In this document: positions 7,518-19,100 of the stretch, piece by piece | Numbering within the stretch: the stretch's first letter is position 1 | Layout: each line of letters begins with the position of its first letter | From: Candidatus Margulisiibacteriota bacterium | Lineage (GTDB): Bacteria > Margulisbacteria > Termititenacia > Termititenacales > Termititenacaceae | Assembly (NCBI GenBank): GCA_031267055.1 | Contig: JAIRZV010000126.1 | Span: 1 to 39,029 of the forward strand | Direction: 5' to 3' | DNA: 39,029 nt | Made by a program: the position numbers and the translations under genes | The notes under the pieces: model-generated | Database searches by the model: none | The model's input: the letters and a program-made list of their open reading frames with translations, nothing else | Told to the model about the DNA's origin: nothing

Positions 7518-7534
7518 GGGCAAATATTAACATT
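7518..7534 (+). repeat. Right copy of the 17-bp direct repeat flanking the Fic gene
   Basis: Identical to 6392-6408. It lies 40 nt past the Fic stop and 50 nt before the end of the DUF3368 toxin gene. Outside the 17 bp the two copies differ, so the shared segment has a sharp edge. Confidence 0.75.
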
Positions 7535-7583
7535 CTTTGAAGGACATAGCGCGGCGGAATTGCTGATTGGGGTGTGTTAGATT

Positions 7584-8060
7584 TTAGATGTTTTTTTCAC
7601 CGTTTTCCGTCAAAATCTTATTTAATAACTCCACAGAATAGTAACGTTTATTTTTCAATAATTTTCGAAATAAAGGACGCAAACTACTGATCAGCTTTTC
7701 TTTTTTAGCTTTAATCAGGATCGCCAGTGTGCCAACACAAGAAAGACCCATTGTTTCAGCGATCAGACGCGCTTTTTTATCATCCAACAATAAATAATCA
7801 GCTTTAATTTCGCGACATAAAACAATAGCTTCTGCTTCGCCTTTATCCATAAAAGAAATCGCCGCAGCAGTATTCTTAATATTTTTGACCCGTGTTTTAT
7901 AACGTTTTATTTGAGGAATATTCAAACGGTCAGCATACACGCTGATTTCCTGCCAGACCGCAGACGGGAAATAAAGTTCAGGAAATAATTTATCCAGAAC
8001 AGTAAGTTTATTGATAACAGCTAGAGAAATCAGCGGACTGGTGTCAGCAACAACAAGCAC
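7584..8060 (-). CDS. DUF3368 / PIN-like toxin of a toxin-antitoxin pair
   Basis: A 158-residue protein with the features of DUF3368, a PIN-fold family that pairs with UPF0175 antitoxins. It opens with VVADTSPLISLAVI (first acidic residue of the PIN site and the conserved TSPLI), carries DKGEAEAIVLC with the central acidic pair, and LLLDDKKAR with the third acidic site, then GTLAIL. PIN proteins are metal-dependent RNases, so a VapC-like RNA-cutting toxin is likely though unproven for this family. It starts 3 nt after the antitoxin stop, as one transcript. It is convergent with the Fic gene. Its N-terminal acidic residues are all retained, so it looks intact. Confidence 0.82.
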   Translation of the reverse strand: MLVVADTSPLISLAVINKLTVLDKLFPELYFPSAVWQEISVYADRLNIPQIKRYKTRVKNIKNTAAAISFMDKGEAEAIVLCREIKADYLLLDDKKARLIAETMGLSCVGTLAILIKAKKEKLISSLRPLFRKLLKNKRYYSVELLNKILTENGEKNI

Positions 8061-8063
8061 AAA

Positions 8064-8354
8064 TTAATTTTCCGTACGCTTAATTCTGGCCATTTTTTTT
8101 AGATCAGCGTCAATATCCGTAAAATTCAAAAAAGAAATCGGAAATTGATTAACCGACAAATAAGTTTCAAATTCGGTTTTATTCAGACCAGCAAATTTGG
8201 CAGCCTGGCCGATAGTCATAGCGGACTGCTGGAAAAATTTTACCGCCAGATATCGTTTGATTTCCTGCTGCAAATCCGTATCGGACTCCGGTAACGAATC
8301 AGCCAAATCTTCCGGCATAGTGATTACAATTTTATGAGCTTCATGAAGGACCAT
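8064..8354 (-). CDS. UPF0175 family antitoxin
   Basis: A 96-residue protein matching UPF0175: an N-terminal KIVITMPEDLADSL strand, then QQEIKRYLAVKFFQQSAMTIGQAAKFAGLNKTEFETYL, the helical block with the family's 'A-x-K-hydrophobic ... S-x-G-x-A-A-x-hydrophobic-A-G' pattern. Proteins of this family are encoded directly before DUF3368 proteins and act as DNA-binding antitoxins that also neutralise the toxin. The start ATG at 8354 is supported by an AGGAG (8364-8360) five bases upstream. The C-terminus is charged (KKMARIKRTEN), where toxin contact is expected in this kind of pair. Confidence 0.85.
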   Translation of the reverse strand: MVLHEAHKIVITMPEDLADSLPESDTDLQQEIKRYLAVKFFQQSAMTIGQAAKFAGLNKTEFETYLSVNQFPISFLNFTDIDADLKKMARIKRTEN

Positions 8355-8359
8355 AAAAA

Positions 8360-8380
8360 CTCCTATTTATAATTATAGCA
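8360..8380 (-). promoter_or_regulatory. Extended -10 promoter and ribosome site of the UPF0175/DUF3368 pair
   Basis: On the minus strand the sequence reads ATGC-TATAAT (TATAAT at 8377-8372), a perfect extended -10, followed by AAATAGGAG and the start codon. The Shine-Dalgarno AGGAG lies at 8364-8360. No good -35 is present, which extended -10 promoters tolerate. Unlike several neighbours this gene has a normal short leader with a ribosome site. Confidence 0.65.
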
Positions 8381-8395
8381 TGATTTTCAACAAGT

Positions 8396-10060
8396 TTACT
8401 GATACAAATACGGATTTTCGCGCCATTTGGCGAATTTGACGGCGTGGTCGCTGATGCGCTCCAGATTATTGATTATGTCGTTAAAAATCGCGGCAGCGTT
8501 GAGATGACACTCTTTGGATTTCAAACGCTCCAGATGGTTTTTACGAAAATCGTCTTTTTCTTGGTCGATGCGGCCTTCCACTTGAAAAGCGTCACCGGCC
8601 AGACGCATATTGTTTTCGGCAAAAGCTTTCACGCTCAACTCACATTCCTGATCCACATCGCCAGTCATGATGCGGATCTCGTCCAGCGCGCGCGTCGAAT
8701 ATTTCACGTTATTGGTCAGGGAATTGTCCACCAGATAAACAATATTCAGCGCGTAGTCGGCGATTTTTTCCACATCGTTGACCAGATGCAACAGGCAGTT
8801 GTGATGCACGGCCTCGCGGTGCGACAGACCAGAGCTCTCCAGTGAAACCAAAAATTCAATAACCTCGGCTTGCAGCTCATCAGTGACATTTTCCAGAGCC
8901 TGTACTTTGGCGACATCGTGCCCCGTCTTGTCAAAAAGCCCTTGCAACGAGAGCGGCACCATGCTGCGCGCAATGCTCATCATATGCAGAATTTCTTTTT
9001 CGGCCTGACTAAGCGCGATAGACGGAATATTGGCAAAGCGTTTGTCGATAAATTTCGGCTCCGAGCCGATGATCTCCTCGTCTTTACCGGGCACGAGCCA
9101 GCTGACCAACCAGACCAGCACGTTGATCAGCGGCAGGAAAATCAGCACATTGATAATATTGAAAAGCGAATGTGCATTGGCGATATGGCGCGAAATATTG
9201 ACGCCAGCAAAAACATTGCCGGGCGTGATCTTATCAATGAACCAGAGATAAATCGGCACGCCCTCGCAACGCACAAAAAAGAACGCCATGAAAAGCGCCG
9301 TGCCCAGCACGTTGAACATCGTGTGCGACCAGGCCAGTCGGCGGGCGTTGCGCGAAGCGCCGATCGAGGCCAGCTGCGCCGTGATAGTCGTGCCGATATT
9401 TTCGCCAAAAACCAGCGGCACCGCGGCGGTAAAATCGATCGCGCCAACCACAGCCAGAGCCTGCGTGATGCCGATAGTCGCGCTGCTGCTCTGCAGAATA
9501 AAAGTCAATAGACAACCGCCCAGCACTGCCAAAAAAGGATTTTGGCTGAAAAGGACAAACAGACTGTGAAAAAACGGATCAGTTTTGAGAAAAGCAAAAG
9601 CGTCGGTCATGATATTGAGGCCGAGAAACAAAAGGCCAAAACCGAAAGCGGAAAAACCGACGAGCTGCCAGTTTTTGCGCGGGGCGAAAAGATGCAGCAA
9701 ACCGCCGATTGCGATAAAAAGCAACGCGTATTTGGCGATATCAAAAGCGATCAGCTGCGCAGTGACCGTCGTGCCGATATTGGCGCCGAGCACAATACTG
9801 ACACCTTTTTTCAAACTCAAAAGTCCGGCGTTTACAAAACCGACAGTCATAACCGTGACCGCGCTGCTGCTCTGCACGATGCCGGTGATGCCGGCGCCAA
9901 CCGCCACGCCGATCAGGCGGTTTTTGGTCAGAGCGGCTAAAATTTCTTTGAGTTTTTTACCGGCGAGTTTTTGCAGGCCGCTGGACATGGCCTGCATACC
10001 GTAAAGGAACAACGCAAATCCGCCGACAGTCTGAAAAGCAATTTGCAAAGCGGAATTCAT
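8396..10060 (-). CDS. Na+/phosphate cotransporter with C-terminal PhoU-like domain
   Basis: A 554-residue inner-membrane protein of the Na/Pi-cotransporter II family (NptA/YjbB type). Two inverted-topology halves each contain the signature QSSSA: residues 63-67 (GIVQSSSAVTV) and 190-194 (FILQSSSATIG), with GANIGTTVTAQ and GENIGTTITAQ following each. About nine hydrophobic segments fill residues 1-330. From about 350 to the end is a charged, all-helical PhoU-like domain. Such proteins move phosphate with sodium, often as export or low-affinity transport; direction is not decidable from sequence. No pst or pho genes are nearby. The ATG lies only 8 nt after a good -10 sequence. Confidence 0.93.
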   Translation of the reverse strand: MNSALQIAFQTVGGFALFLYGMQAMSSGLQKLAGKKLKEILAALTKNRLIGVAVGAGITGIVQSSSAVTVMTVGFVNAGLLSLKKGVSIVLGANIGTTVTAQLIAFDIAKYALLFIAIGGLLHLFAPRKNWQLVGFSAFGFGLLFLGLNIMTDAFAFLKTDPFFHSLFVLFSQNPFLAVLGGCLLTFILQSSSATIGITQALAVVGAIDFTAAVPLVFGENIGTTITAQLASIGASRNARRLAWSHTMFNVLGTALFMAFFFVRCEGVPIYLWFIDKITPGNVFAGVNISRHIANAHSLFNIINVLIFLPLINVLVWLVSWLVPGKDEEIIGSEPKFIDKRFANIPSIALSQAEKEILHMMSIARSMVPLSLQGLFDKTGHDVAKVQALENVTDELQAEVIEFLVSLESSGLSHREAVHHNCLLHLVNDVEKIADYALNIVYLVDNSLTNNVKYSTRALDEIRIMTGDVDQECELSVKAFAENNMRLAGDAFQVEGRIDQEKDDFRKNHLERLKSKECHLNAAAIFNDIINNLERISDHAVKFAKWRENPYLYQ

Positions 10061-10068
10061 CGGGGTGT

Positions 10069-10097
10069 ACTATAGCATTAACCCGCTTTTGGGGCAA
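10069..10097 (-). promoter_or_regulatory. Promoter of the Na/Pi cotransporter gene
   Basis: On the minus strand: TTGCCC (10097-10092), 17-bp spacer, TGC-extended -10 TATAGT (10074-10069), then 8 nt to the ATG. The predicted transcript begins about 2 nt before the start codon and has no Shine-Dalgarno sequence. The promoter fills the 58-nt gap after the stop of the giant gene, so the transporter need not depend on read-through from it. Confidence 0.65.
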
Positions 10098-10118
10098 AAA
10101 CCGCGGCGGGGTGGTTTA

Positions 10119-13100
10119 TCACCTCGGTATAGTCACAGTCACAGCGGGTGCGGTTTTTATATCCAGTTCCGGCTGCGGAGCTGGAATATCCAGTTGGGGA
10201 GTTGGAGTTAATTCCCGTTCTGGCTCTGGATTTTGGGCTGTCTCTGTGCCAAGTTCTTGGTCATCTTCTCTAACTCCCGCAGGCGTTTCCGCTTCCGGCG
10301 GCGCCACAGATTTGCCTGTCGCCAGAGCTTGCAGTTCTCTATCCGCAACACGATCGACTATTTGCGGTGTGCCCGGATTGGTCAGAACAGTCACATTAAA
10401 TCCTGTCGGCTCGCCGTTGTTAAATGTAATTTCTGCCTTAGTTTTATTGCCCAGTAGTCCTTCTTCAATTATTAAAGCCTTACCATCGCCCGGAGCCGAA
10501 ATATCCATTTTCTTGCCGCCGATCTGCAGAGTATATCCGCCAGCGGGATTCCTGCTTATCGTCCCTGTTTCATTTTCTTCATCACCGTTGATGTCGCCGC
10601 TTACATTCCAACTGCTGACCTCGATACTCTGATTAAAACTTATATTTGCCGCGCGCAGGCCTTGATTAGCCCCGATCCTGCCGTCAACTTTTTTATTTAC
10701 AGCGTCGCCATTCTGCCATTGCCGACTGCTTATGTTGGGCTGGCCATTTTCATCGCGAAGCAGCAATGTATATGTTATGCCGGTTCCATTGGGATCTGCA
10801 ACTGTAAGTTTAGCATCATTAGTTTTCTTGTTTTGCTCTGTAATAAAGCCGATTGCTTTTTGATACATATCTCCACCCGGCGTCCAGTCGTGCGGCGCAT
10901 TGCCTGACCAGTAAAAATCTTTACCCAGTTTTTCGTTGCCGAATGTATACTGAGCGTCTATTTGTAGATGACCGGCGGTCTCACCATCGCCAAACAGGTG
11001 TTTGTTGATATCTTCCTCGGCTCCCTCTCCCAGCGCCTTTCCTAAAGCCTCTTTTAAAACTTCCAGCATGGTGAAAACGCGGCCGTTCATTATGCTTGCC
11101 GGATCGGGTTTATCAGCAAAACTGCCGTCCGTATTGGTCAGATTGACATAAACCGGCATTGTAATATCACCCAAACTGGTTAACGTTGCGGATACATCCG
11201 GTGTGCCATCCGGACGCAGCAGCACTTTAATTCCCGACGTTTCGGCATTGCCTACTATTTTCTGAATGAGTTCCGCTCTTTTTGCAGAATTCAGCTCTGT
11301 GCTGTCCCCGGCAAATGCCGACTCAAAACCAACAACCTTTGGCTGCACGATCTCGGGAGTCAAGCCGCCGCTGTGAATAATAACCGGCGGCTCGCCGCCG
11401 CTGGCCGCGACAAAGAAAATAGTTTTCATAGCGTCATTGATGCCGGCGTTATTGTCGCCTCCTAGAACTTTGCCCAACTCTGTTCTATTGGTGCCGTCCG
11501 CGCCGACTACACCGTTGAACTCCTCGCCAGTATTGGCTATAACGTCGGGTAGCTTCCCGTCAGCGCCACACAATTGTGTTCCGCCGTCCAAGCTGATCGC
11601 CGGATTTTTCTCTCTGAGGAAAACCTTCATAGCATCCTGATAGGCCGCAGCCGCGGGGTCATGTTCTTGTTCATCATCTTGTCTGCGTGATTCAGCCAGG
11701 AGATCGGTAAGTTTCTCCTCGCCTTGAGGCGTGTAACCGTAGCCCATCTTGCGCAGATCCCGCGTGGTCTGGGCTCCCATTTGGTTCAGCTCGTCCAAGG
11801 CCGCCCGCAGCTCGGGACTGAGCGGCTGTCCATTGGTTTCATCCAGTAACACTTCGCGCGTATTAAGTATCACGTTGAGGCAGTCTTTATTTTGCTCAAT
11901 AGTAGCCGTATTTCCCCTCGGCATATTTCTGATATTATCTAGCATCCCGGGTTGTAGCGTTGTGCCGGCGGCGTCTTTAAGGCCGAGAATGTCTGTCTCG
12001 AGAGTCCAAGACGGAGCGGTGTTGTAAAGTTCGATTTTTCCTTCTGTGGATATTTGTCTCCCTAAATCAATGTCTTCTCGTGTGACATCCCTTGTCGGCT
12101 CGCCGGCATTACACAGATTAGTTAAAGCGTTTGTCATATCTCGGCGGTAATCCGTTGACATCTGAGTGACACTGCTTTGGCGCTCAGTCATTGGAATAAT
12201 AACTTCTTTACGGAAAACCTCCGCGCGCATTTGTTCATTGGCTTCCAGAGCGCGGTTGCCAGCCGGCCCGAGCAGACTGCTCCGACCGCGGTTGTATTCA
12301 GTCATAGCATTGTCTATGCGGCGCAAGTTATTTATAGTAGTGGTATCATTTAGCTGAGAGTAAAAATGCGTTCTCAAGGCAGAATGCCAGTTTCGCCGAT
12401 TGGTGTTATCGTCCCGATAATGCTTTCTGGTGTTCTGCGCCGCCAGCATATCTCTGGTCAATTTAGCAAAGTCTTGATAGGCGGAACCTTCTTCGTCTGA
12501 GAAAAGGAGATTCAATTCCGGCGAATCTATGGTAATGTCAGCAATTTCAGCTATATTTTCTCTTATTTTTGCTCTATCCTCTGCTGTTACCGCCATGGCA
12601 TAGGCGCTTACTTGTTCAGTCAGTCGCTTATAAGTTACCGGATCGACAAGACGCAGTGAATTGTTCCGGGCCGCCGCCGGGTCCATCGTGAAGGCCTGAC
12701 CGACCAGACAGCGGGCAAAAAGTTCTTTACTGCGCTCCATGCTCATATCGCCGACATCATTGGCGGAGAAATTCTGCTCTATGGCGGTCTCATGGAAAGA
12801 CAGGATCGGAGGAGTGGTCAGTAATTTTATGGAGCGCACCGTAAAAATGCCGGCTAGCATATCTCTCTGGTCTTGCCCATCAGGAACAAGTCCCTCCGGC
12901 ATCTTGCCGAAAAGTTTCTCATCCCATTTTATCGTACCCTGCAAAATATCTTCGAAAGCCTGCTGCATAGCATCAAAATTTGTGACGTCTTCATCAGACA
13001 GCAGCCCGGCCTCGATCAAAGTGTTTTTGTAATGGCTTGCAGCCGCTCTGACCTGATCTAAATTGCCGCCGGTCACCGCTTTAGACAGATCATTCTGCGC

Positions 13101-16100
13101 CGCGATGATATTGGCGTGAGCAATGCGTCCGACATTGCTATTAGCCAGCGCCTGTTTTAGAACTTGACCGGCCGAAGCCGAAGTGACCTCACGCATATTA
13201 TTGATGCGCTCCGCCAGTTTCTTGTCCTCGCGGCGGTTGGCCAGCAAGGCTCCGACAGCGTCAAAGTCACTGCTCAAAAGCTGCACTCTAGCCATGAAAT
13301 TCAGCTTATTGCCCGTCCCGGCAGCAATATTAATGTGCTGGCTGAAATCGGGGTTGCCCAGTTCCGGAATTTCGTCAATTATTCCCTCCACTGTCTTTTG
13401 AGTTTCTTTAATACGGCTTCTTAAATCTTCTAGTCCTTCAGGCGTAAGATTGAGTTTTTCCATCAAAGCGTCATCCGGCGCATATAGAATAATATCAATA
13501 ATGGCTGAATACATCTTATATTGATCAGTGGATCGCGGGTCAATACCTTCAAGCTGAGCTTTTCTAGTTATTTCTTTTAGCAGAGCAATAAGACCCTCCG
13601 CGGTAAATAAATCCGGATATTTATCTATAAGGTCAAGGTTAACAAAAGCGTTGGTTGTTCTAGCTTGTTCCAGCGATCTGATGTTTGCGTACGCTTCTAA
13701 AAGGGCTTTGCTTTGAGGCGGTTCTTTTTCTATTTTAAATCTATCATCAATATTCTTAGAAACGGCTTCAACGGTGTCATCGTCGAGAATAGATCCTGTT
13801 GAAACTGTATCTGGCAGCCCCAATCCATTCTCCCCACATGATATTTCTCTTTTTACTTCTTCTGGTAAATTTTCCATTGATCGCACCACAAAACCAATCG
13901 CCTCACCGCGATTAGCCGTACTGCTACTGCTACTCCATATATAATGTCCGCAATTGGCTGTGTGTCTTTTTATCGCTTCTTGATATTGAATAGACCCTAG
14001 TTCATATTGTCTCGTCTCATCTGTCAGCAATTGCGCGTCTAGGTTTACAGCGTTTTGAAGAATAGCCTCATTTTCTGAAGAGAACTCCTCTCCCTCCTGC
14101 TGTTTCTGGTAAGAAAATTTGTCTATGGTGATACGTAGAGCGGTGCCTATTTTTCCTGCTGTTTTGGCAAAATTCTTTTTTACGGCTGGATCATCTTCAT
14201 TATCTAAATCCGGCAAACCGCCAGCAACTGCATACATCTCAGAAAGCTTCGTATCGCTTGTGAGCGGCATGCGGAGACCTGTATCGTGTTCTACCTTATC
14301 AATCTCTTTTTCTAAAGATGCCCCTATACCCTGATTGGTAGCATACGCACGCTGCGTTTGCTCCCAAGCAACAGGATCAGATTCAGGATTCATAATCGAG
14401 GTTAGGGAGTTAACGGTCCTATTATAATAAGAATACAATGTCAATTGCCCGTTTACGGTAAGCTGACTACGCTCTGGATCTGCCTCGATATTTTTCGTTA
14501 TTATTTTTAGAGCAGCTTCTGTGGCGTTAGGCCCCGACCCCATCCAGCCAACGTTGAGCGGATCCCCAAACTGCTGAACACGATCTTCTAAAGAATTCAT
14601 TTTTGCCATACTATCACCGACTTCTTGTCTGGCAAGCGCGGCCCAGTCAGGCTGGGTTTCAGCGCTGTTTGCCACTTGCTGATCGGTCTTTGCTTCAACT
14701 GCTTCTGCTTGAACAGCAGTTTCAGCAGAAATGGTGCCTTCGTCCTCTTCTTTTTGGGCTTGTTGTCTGGCTTCGGCGGCGGCTTCGGCCTCTCTTTGAG
14801 CCTCTAGAGTTCTTGACAGCTGTGTATTAGTGGCCTTTATAGCCTCTTCGGCTCTCTCTTTAGCCCTGAGCGCGTCAGTTAGTTCCGCTTGAGCTTGTGC
14901 TTTAGCCCGGATAGCGGCATCCAGATCCTTTTCTAATTGCCTTTTTTTCTCTTGAGCTTCTTCCAGATCAGCTTGAGCCTGTGCCAGATCAGCTTGAGCC
15001 TGCGCCAGATCAGCTTTAGCTGCCTCCAGCTCTATTTCAAGATCTCTAACCTTTTTTTCGAGATCTCTGGCCGTGGCTTCGAGGTCGCTGGCTCTGTCTT
15101 CAAGTCCATCAGCCGCTTCTTCGAGTCCTGTGGCAGTGTTGCTGAGCATTTCAGCTTCTTGGTTAAGATAACCGGCCTTCTCTTCAGCCTCGATAGCATC
15201 TTTTTCAAGCCCCCTAGCTTTTTCTTCGAGTTCCGTAGCTTGTTCTTCGAGTCTCTCAACCTCTTCTTCGAGTTTTTCAGCAATGCCTTTGAGCCTTTTA
15301 GCCTCTGTTTCGAGTTCTTTAGCCTCTGTTTCGAGTCCGTCCGCAATGCCATCAAGCCTGTTGGCTTCCGCTTTGTCAGTTTTAGCAGTGGTTTCGAGCG
15401 TGTCAGCCGTTGCTTCGTCAGTTTTAGCAGTGCCTTCGAGTGTTTCTGCGGTTCCTTGGAGTTCGTCATACTTTTTCTTGGATTCCGTAGCATCTCCTTC
15501 GAGTCCCGCAGCCGCTGTTTCAAGCGCCGCAGCCCCCGGTTCAAGTTCAAGAATTTTATCTTCTAATTCGGTTATGGCTGTATCAATTTCCGTTTTCTCT
15601 GCCTCACTTAATCCTTCTACAAGTCTAGCTTGGAGATCAGTTATTCGTTCTTTTAAACCGTCTATGAATCCCCTTGCATTATTTGCCTCTGTTCTTTTTC
15701 TATCGGCTTTGTCTGCGTCAGTTTCCCATGTTCGTTTTGCGGCAGCAGCGTCTCTTGCGGCAACATCCGCAGCTCTTCTTGATCTGGCGGCAGTTTCCGC
15801 GGCGGTATTTGCCGCTCCTCTTGAGGTAAGGGCTTTGGCTTTGGCAGTATCTGCCATTGTTCTTGCGCCACTGGCTTCAAGTATTTTGGCAGTTGCTTCT
15901 CCGTCTTTTTGATCCGCCGCTCTCCTTGCGGGCGCCGCTTCACCTCTTTTTTCAATTGCCTTGTCTCTTGTTTCACTTGCTTCGTTTCTTGTTTCCGTTG
16001 CATCTTTTCTTATCTGAAGCGCCTCACCGTTTGCTTCAACTGCCGTCTTTCTTGCGCTAACTGCCGCCTTTCTTGCGGCAATTGCCGTATTTCTTGCGGC

Positions 16101-19100
16101 AGTTGCCTCGCTTCTTGCAGTGGCTGCCTCTTGTCTCGCTGTACTTAGCTCTGCGGCTTTTTCCCTGACACGGCCCGCCGCTTCGTCTCTTGCGGTGGTT
16201 GCGGTTTCTATTTTTCCAGATGCAGCGGCTATCTCTCCCTCGGCAGCTTCTATTTGTCCGGGCGCGGCTTCTATTATTCTGTCTGCGTCCGCTATTTTTC
16301 CCCTTGCTACGGTTATATCTCCTTCTGCCTTTTGCAGGTTTTGAGCATGTTCAAGATTACTGTCGGCAGCAAAAACCTGATCAACAGTATCCGTATAATA
16401 TCCGTTTACCAGCCTATCTACTTCTTCATTGTTTCGGCTGGCTTGAGCATTTTTCAGCTCATCGCGTATATCTTTAGCTTCTTTAAGACGGCTCTGCGAA
16501 ACCGGATCGTCTTTTTGCTCCAATTCTTTGATTTCTGCGTCGAGCTGAGCAAGCATATTTTTAGCGGTCGGCTGGTATGCCGCATTCGTTTTGTGATCAT
16601 ACCTGGTTGGTGTTTTTCCGACTCCAGTAGTAATTATACTACGATTGCTGTTACCCGTAGCCGTTAGCAAAGCCGCACCATCTGCATTTACTTTATCAAG
16701 GTCTATACGAGCAAGGCTACAGCCTTCCGAGCCGCCCTGCGGGGTAGTCGCGCTGAGGCCCGGGAGACGCGACAAATCGTCTTGCTTATACAGGCAATAT
16801 CTGTCGCTCACATCTGTGATATTCGCGGGATCGTAATCAACATTGTAAGCTTCCATCACATTGCTGTAAGCCTGAAAATCGCTGAGCGTTTGTAGGCGGC
16901 TTCCCTCTAATTCGCTTCTTGAGAGGTCATGCGCTATCGAGCCGCCCGCATTAAAAGTATACTCGGTCGGGTCAACAGCTCCGGGTTTTTGACAAAGAAT
17001 TTTTACATCTTTTCCGGGATTGTTTTCGATCTCTTGGTCAGCAATGGCCCTTAATTCAGCGTCGCTATATTCTGTATTGTCAGCCTTGGGCGGCAGAAAA
17101 TAATTTCCGTCTTTATCAATAGAATATTTTATTTCTTTCCCGTCAACCTTTACAGAACCAGATTTCAGACCCAGATTTCTGGTCCTGGCATTGCTTCCTA
17201 AATGCCAGTCTGGAGTATAAATACCATTGTAATTTTCTCGAAAAGGCTCGCCAGCGTTAACCGTAAATCTATTTACGCCGCCGTCTTCGTCGGAATTCGC
17301 TACAGTTTTTAGTTTTTTTACTATGGCTTCCGAAAGTTTTGCGTTGGTAGAAACACTCGGGATTTGGCCGTTGATTAGCTGTTCTTTAACCTCCTGTTTA
17401 AGAACAACTGTAATAGTGCCCTGACTATCAATGTTTGCCGTAAACCAATCTTTGGCATTTTGGCGGACTATTTCCGCATCTTCTTTTCCCAGGTCGCCGA
17501 TCATGAAAGTCTCTACATCTTTTTGCATAGCAGTTATTTTCTTCATAACCTGTCTGGCCTCGTCTTCCTGGCCATTACTAATCATAAAAGCGATGGTATC
17601 TTTGGTTTTATCGTCAACAAACGTATTGTTCACATAAAAATCTTGAATTGGCTGGTATTGTTCCTTTTTTTCTTTATTCTTTTTAAGATCATTAGCTTGT
17701 TCCATTTCCTTGAGAAATTTATTGAATCGGGCATTTAATGTGCCGGGACTAGTATGTTTGCCAAGCAAGTCTTGCATAGACTGCACCATCTCGGCGTCAT
17801 TTTGAATACGCCGCGCGCCCTCTCCGGCATAGGCATCGGTCAGGACGGACATCACCTCTCTGGCGTCACGCGGATCCAGAGCGGCTAGCAGATTGCCGAC
17901 ATGCGCGCCGCCGGATAATTTATCCATCTGTGTTTGATAATTTGCCTGCTCTAAAATATTCTTAGCCAGGTCCGCCAGAGCTTTTACGAGAAGATCGGCA
18001 GTAGTCAGATCATTGTCAATTCTTTTCTCCGACTCGTCATCGTCCGGTGCGGCGGTCGACTCCACGCCGGAAAATTCAACTTTGCGGCCGCCCGTAGCGC
18101 CGGAGCCGCTCCTGCCGATTTCCACCATACCGTTCGCGCCGTCCGGCCCTTCCACAGCAATACTTATTTTATTTCCTTCGTCTAACGCTCTTTGTATCTT
18201 ATCGGCCTCTTCCGGCTTGCTGGTCATGGTCACTACTTCGCCGTCTTCGCCTGTTTTTGATATCTGCACCTGACCATCCGCGGTTATTTGCATAGTCACG
18301 CCGTTGCTAAGAGATATTGGCGCGGCTAATTGTTCCTGAGATTCTGCACGATTAACGGCGTTGGCATCGCCTGTCACTCCCTGTCTCCTCGTATTCTCAG
18401 CATCAACAGCATCGTCAATCTGTTTTTGGGTCGCGTTATCTGGAATATTAAGGCCTTTACCCTGTAACTCTTTTATAATATCAGCATTTTTGGCGGCGAT
18501 ATCTCCATTCTTAGCATCTATAGCTTGCCGAATTTTTTCAACAGGTGCGTCCTCAGCTATAGTAACGCCATTCGCTATTAAGTCGGCTATGGCTGCTTTT
18601 TGCGCTTCAAGGTTAGAGGTATCCATTGCAGCCGCGGTATCCCCATTTTTCGCGGCGATCATATCATTAAGCTCTGTTGGAGTTTTGTTCTGCAACCTTG
18701 AGACGTCGTTGATCCCAAGTTGACCAGCCAATGTTTCTAGTTCATCTTGATCAGTTACTACTTCTTGTAAAATGGGTGGGCCGTCTCCATTTTCCTCGAC
18801 TCTATAGGTAACGCCGTCAGCCGTAATAGTGCCGTCATCATTAGCTTGCGCACCTGACCATGTTCCATTATCGTAACTGAGACCGCCTCCATAGTCATAA
18901 GCTCCCGCCATGTTTTCTGTTACTTTCGCAGAACTTTCTGTGCCTTTGTAGCCTTGATAAATTTCACCATCATTATCTCGTATATCACTTGCTACAACAT
19001 TACCCCACCCGGTATCTTGAGCAACAATATTCTTGGCAACATCCTCATTACCTCTTGCTTGATAATCTGTTTCAACTGTAGTCTCTAAGCCGCCCGCAGT

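Noticed and set aside
10061..10118. Rho-independent terminator after the giant gene
   Set aside because: AAACC...GGTTT with a T run occurs on the minus strand, but the stem is only 5 bp with a large loop; too weak to call, and it overlaps the next promoter.
14730..16330. CRISPR-like regular repeats
   Set aside because: The period is 21 bp without unique spacers, inside an open frame, and corresponds to heptads; no cas genes nearby.
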